A DNA stretch of 16,054 bases from Anaerolineales bacterium UBA3905 (lineage in GTDB: Bacteria > Chloroflexota > Anaerolineae > Caldilineales > Caldilineaceae): the NCBI GenBank assembly GCA_002391565.1, contig DGFH01000190.1:1-16054 (forward strand), given 5' to 3'. The notes under the pieces were generated by a model, which was not told where the DNA came from, made no database searches, and saw only the letters and a program-made list of their open reading frames with translations. Both the position numbers and the translations under genes were made by a program. Below, piece after piece: positions 14,022 through 16,054 of this stretch; position 1 is the stretch's first letter; every line of letters starts with the position of its first letter.

Positions 14022-15191
14022 ATGCAGGCAAAAAGACGGCATCTGCTGTATTCTGCGCTGATTGCGCTTGTGGTGTTTGCGTTGTCCGGCTGCACCGCAG
14101 CCATTCCGGCGGCGCAAGCGCCCGCAACGGAAGCCCCAGCAACGGAAGCGCCTGCCGCTGAAGTCCCTGCGGGCATGGCGGAACTGGTCGCGGCAGCACA
14201 GGCTGAGGGCGAGCTGACCGTGATTGCACTCCCCCGCGACTGGTGCAACTATGGCGAGGTTATCGACTCGTTCGCCGCCAAATACAACATCAAGGTCAAT
14301 GAGCTTGACCCGAACGCTGGCTCTGGCGACGAGCTAGAGGCGATCAAGGCTAACAAGGACAACAAAGGCCCGCAGGCGCCCGATGTGATCGATGTTGGCT
14401 TCGCCTTTGGCCCGCAGGCAGTCGAAGAGGGGCTGCTACAGCCGTACAAAGTCAGCACCTGGGACACGATTCCAGAGAGCGCCAAAGACCCGGAAGGTTA
14501 CTGGTACGGGGACTACTACGGCGTAATGGCCTTTCTGGTCAACAAGGATGTGGTGGCGAACACGCCGCAGAGCTGGCTCGACCTGGCCAAGCCGGAATAC
14601 AAAGGCCAGTTTGCGCTCTCCGGCGACCCGCGCACTTCCAACCAGGCGATCCTGTCGATTCAGGCGGCCAGCCTGGCGAACGGCGGCACGCTGGCCGACC
14701 CAACGCCCGGTCTGGAACTGATGGCGCAGGTCAACCAGGCAGGCAATCTGGTGCCGGTGATCGCATTGCCGGGCACCGTAGCGTTGGGTGAAACGCCGAT
14801 CACGGCAGTCTGGGATTACAACGCCCTTTCCTGGGCGGATGGCTTTGAGGGCAATCCGGCCACCGAGGTTGTCATCCCCACCGACGGACGCATCGCTGGC
14901 GTCTATCTCCAGGGCATCAGCGCCTATGCCCCGCATCCGAACGCCGCCAAGCTGTGGATGGAGCATCTCTATTCGGATGAAGGCCAGTTGATGTGGATGA
15001 AGGGCTACTGCCGCCCCATCCGCGAGGCCGACTTGCGCGAACGCGGCGTCATCCCGGACGAGATCGCCGCCAAGATTCCCGACGCCTCTGGCGTGGTCTT
15101 CCCCACGTTGGATGAACTGGTCAATGGCAAGCAGATCATCGTTGAGAATTGGGATTCCGTCGTCGGCGCGGATGTAAAGGCTGCGCAGTAA
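14022..15191 (+). CDS. ABC transporter substrate-binding lipoprotein (periplasmic-binding protein family 1/polyamine-iron-like)
   Basis: 389 residues. N-terminus MQAKRRHLLY, a hydrophobic segment and lipobox ALSGC put the lipidated Cys at residue 24. An Ala/Pro/Glu linker repeating ATEAPA follows, typical of surface tethers. The mature domain reads ELTVIALPRDWCNYGEVIDS, YNIKVNELDPNAGSGDELEA, DVIDVGFAFGPQAVEEGLLQ, YWYGDYYGVMAFLVNKDVV and SWLDLAKPEYKGQFALSGDP, the layout of extracellular solute-binding proteins for polyamines, Fe(III) or aminophosphonates. The ligand cannot be decided. AAAAGGAGA seven bases before ATG 14022 fixes the start; a longer frame from 13965 is rejected. The permease follows after a 135-bp repeat-filled gap. 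It delivers ligand to that permease from outside the cytoplasmic membrane. Confidence 0.92.
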   Translation: MQAKRRHLLYSALIALVVFALSGCTAAIPAAQAPATEAPATEAPAAEVPAGMAELVAAAQAEGELTVIALPRDWCNYGEVIDSFAAKYNIKVNELDPNAGSGDELEAIKANKDNKGPQAPDVIDVGFAFGPQAVEEGLLQPYKVSTWDTIPESAKDPEGYWYGDYYGVMAFLVNKDVVANTPQSWLDLAKPEYKGQFALSGDPRTSNQAILSIQAASLANGGTLADPTPGLELMAQVNQAGNLVPVIALPGTVALGETPITAVWDYNALSWADGFEGNPATEVVIPTDGRIAGVYLQGISAYAPHPNAAKLWMEHLYSDEGQLMWMKGYCRPIREADLRERGVIPDEIAAKIPDASGVVFPTLDELVNGKQIIVENWDSVVGADVKAAQ

Positions 15192-15194
15192 GTA

Positions 15195-15304
15195 GAGACT
15201 AGAGATTAGAGATTGAGAGATTGGAGATTGAGAGATTGTTCCGTGACGACGCAATCTCTAATCTCCAATCTCTAGTCTCCAATCTCTAGTCTCTCCAATC
15301 TCTG
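15195..15304. repeat. inverted array of AGAGATTG-type heptamers between lipoprotein and permease genes
   Basis: The left arm (15195-15238) is a run of GAGATTG/AGAGATT units; the right arm (15252-15304) is a run of the complements CAATCTC/TCTAATC. Together they can fold into a hairpin of about 40 bp around a 13-nt loop (GTTCCGTGACGAC region). It fills the gap between the binding-protein and permease genes. By analogy with REP-type hairpins between binding-protein and permease genes in other importers, it may protect the upstream mRNA and lower permease output. The same heptamers occur at 498-534. Confidence 0.85.
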
Positions 15305-15326
15305 TGTTGAAGCATCACGTACACTC

Positions 15327-16054
15327 ATGACAACCACACTTCCTGCTACGTCGCGCCGGCGTTTTTCCTGGAACTGGGTGGGGCTGGTTCCGTTTTTTGT
15401 GTTCTCAATTCTCTTCATCTTTCTGCCGTCGGCGTCGCTCTTTGTCGATAGTTTTCGGAACCAGGCCGGTCACTTCACGCTGGAGAATATCGCCGGGCTG
15501 TTCCAGCCGCCGATCCCCGCTTCCTATTTGCTTAGCATTCAGATCAGCCTGGCGACGGCGCTAATGGGCGGGCTGCTGGGCTTTTTCATGGCTTATGCCC
15601 TGACAGCTGGCAACCTGCCGCGCTGGCTGCGACCCGTCACGCTGACCTTTGCCGGCGTGGCGTCGAACTTTGCTGGCGTGCCGTTGGCTTTTGCGTTCAT
15701 CGCCACGTTGGGGCAGGTCGGTTTTCTGACGGTGTTGTTGCGCAATGTCTTTGGCTGGAACATCTATGACGCGGGCTTTAACCTCTATAGCTTTCTGGGT
15801 TTGAGCCTGGCCTACATGTATTTCCAGTTTCCACTCATGCTGCTGATCATGATTCCGGCGATTGAGGGGCTCAAGCGTGAGTGGCGCGAAGCCGCCGAAA
15901 ACCTGGGAGCGAGCACCGCCCAGTACTGGCTGCGCGTGGGGCTGCCCGTATTGACGCCCTCCTTACTCGGCACGATGTTGCTACTCTTCGGCAATGCCTT
16001 TGGCGCCTACGCCACGGCTTACGGACTCACGGGCGGCAACCTGCAGCTCATCAC
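15327..16054 (+). CDS. ABC transporter permease, C-terminus beyond the window
   Basis: Open from ATG 15327 to the right edge, 242 full codons seen. After a basic N-terminus (TSRRRFSWNW) comes a first membrane helix VGLVPFFVFSILFIFLPSAS, then further helices around LLSIQISLATALMGGLLGFF and SFLGLSLAYMYFQFPLMLLI. The cytoplasmic EAA loop, REAAENLGASTAQYWLRVGL, is intact and would dock the ATPase subunit. The layout matches PotB/MalF-type binding-protein-dependent permeases. It follows the substrate-binding lipoprotein on the same strand, so the second permease and ATPase probably lie just beyond 16054. No good Shine-Dalgarno precedes the ATG. Confidence 0.92.
   Translation, partial: MTTTLPATSRRRFSWNWVGLVPFFVFSILFIFLPSASLFVDSFRNQAGHFTLENIAGLFQPPIPASYLLSIQISLATALMGGLLGFFMAYALTAGNLPRWLRPVTLTFAGVASNFAGVPLAFAFIATLGQVGFLTVLLRNVFGWNIYDAGFNLYSFLGLSLAYMYFQFPLMLLIMIPAIEGLKREWREAAENLGASTAQYWLRVGLPVLTPSLLGTMLLLFGNAFGAYATAYGLTGGNLQLI

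Overview
The window looks like chromosomal DNA of a high-GC bacterium. The gene families and intergenic repeats fit a Chloroflexota member, perhaps Caldilinea-like. Pointers are large nSTAND-WD40 proteins, a CHAT/FGE fusion, a lipoprotein with an Ala/Pro linker, and several families of short palindromic or tandem repeats between genes. The lineage is inferred from style; no rRNA or other phylogenetic marker is present.

Layout. (1) Positions 1-2854, minus strand: an amino-sugar block, in transcription order ROK-family sugar kinase, nagA (N-acetylglucosamine-6-phosphate deacetylase), and a SIS-domain aminotransferase/isomerase-like gene cut by the left edge. (2) 2953-3681, plus: cobS, the late cobalamin gene. 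(3) 3682-4206: non-coding, with a 33-nt near-perfect hairpin, a 37-codon ORF remnant and a 129-bp imperfect palindrome. (4) 4207-5247, plus: a PdxA-family dehydrogenase. (5) 5270-5690: a tandem array of 94/89-bp units, each carrying two strong hairpins. (6) 5783-12598, plus: a compact three-gene operon encoding a CHAT protease fused to a degenerate FGE domain, a SIR2-like protein, and a 1315-residue nSTAND NTPase with one membrane helix and about 15 WD40-like blades. (7) 12672-12747, minus: tRNA-Asn(GTT) with a consensus promoter and its own terminator. (8) 12894-13664, plus: a secreted SIMPL-domain protein followed by a strong terminator. (9) 14022-16054, plus: an ABC importer, substrate-binding lipoprotein then permease (cut by the right edge), separated by an inverted array of AGAGATTG-like heptamers.

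How the parts work together. The amino-sugar block would phosphorylate, deacetylate and isomerise GlcNAc-type sugars on the way to fructose-6-phosphate. The importer at the right end is a separate unit whose substrate cannot be told from sequence. The main discovery candidate is the CHAT-FGE / SIR2-like / nSTAND-WD40 operon. It combines a protease-type effector, a possible NAD-linked effector or ligand sensor, and a STAND signalling ATPase with a large repeat sensor. That architecture resembles predicted NTP-dependent conflict (anti-phage or programmed-death) systems. The defence role is inferred from domains and gene order only.
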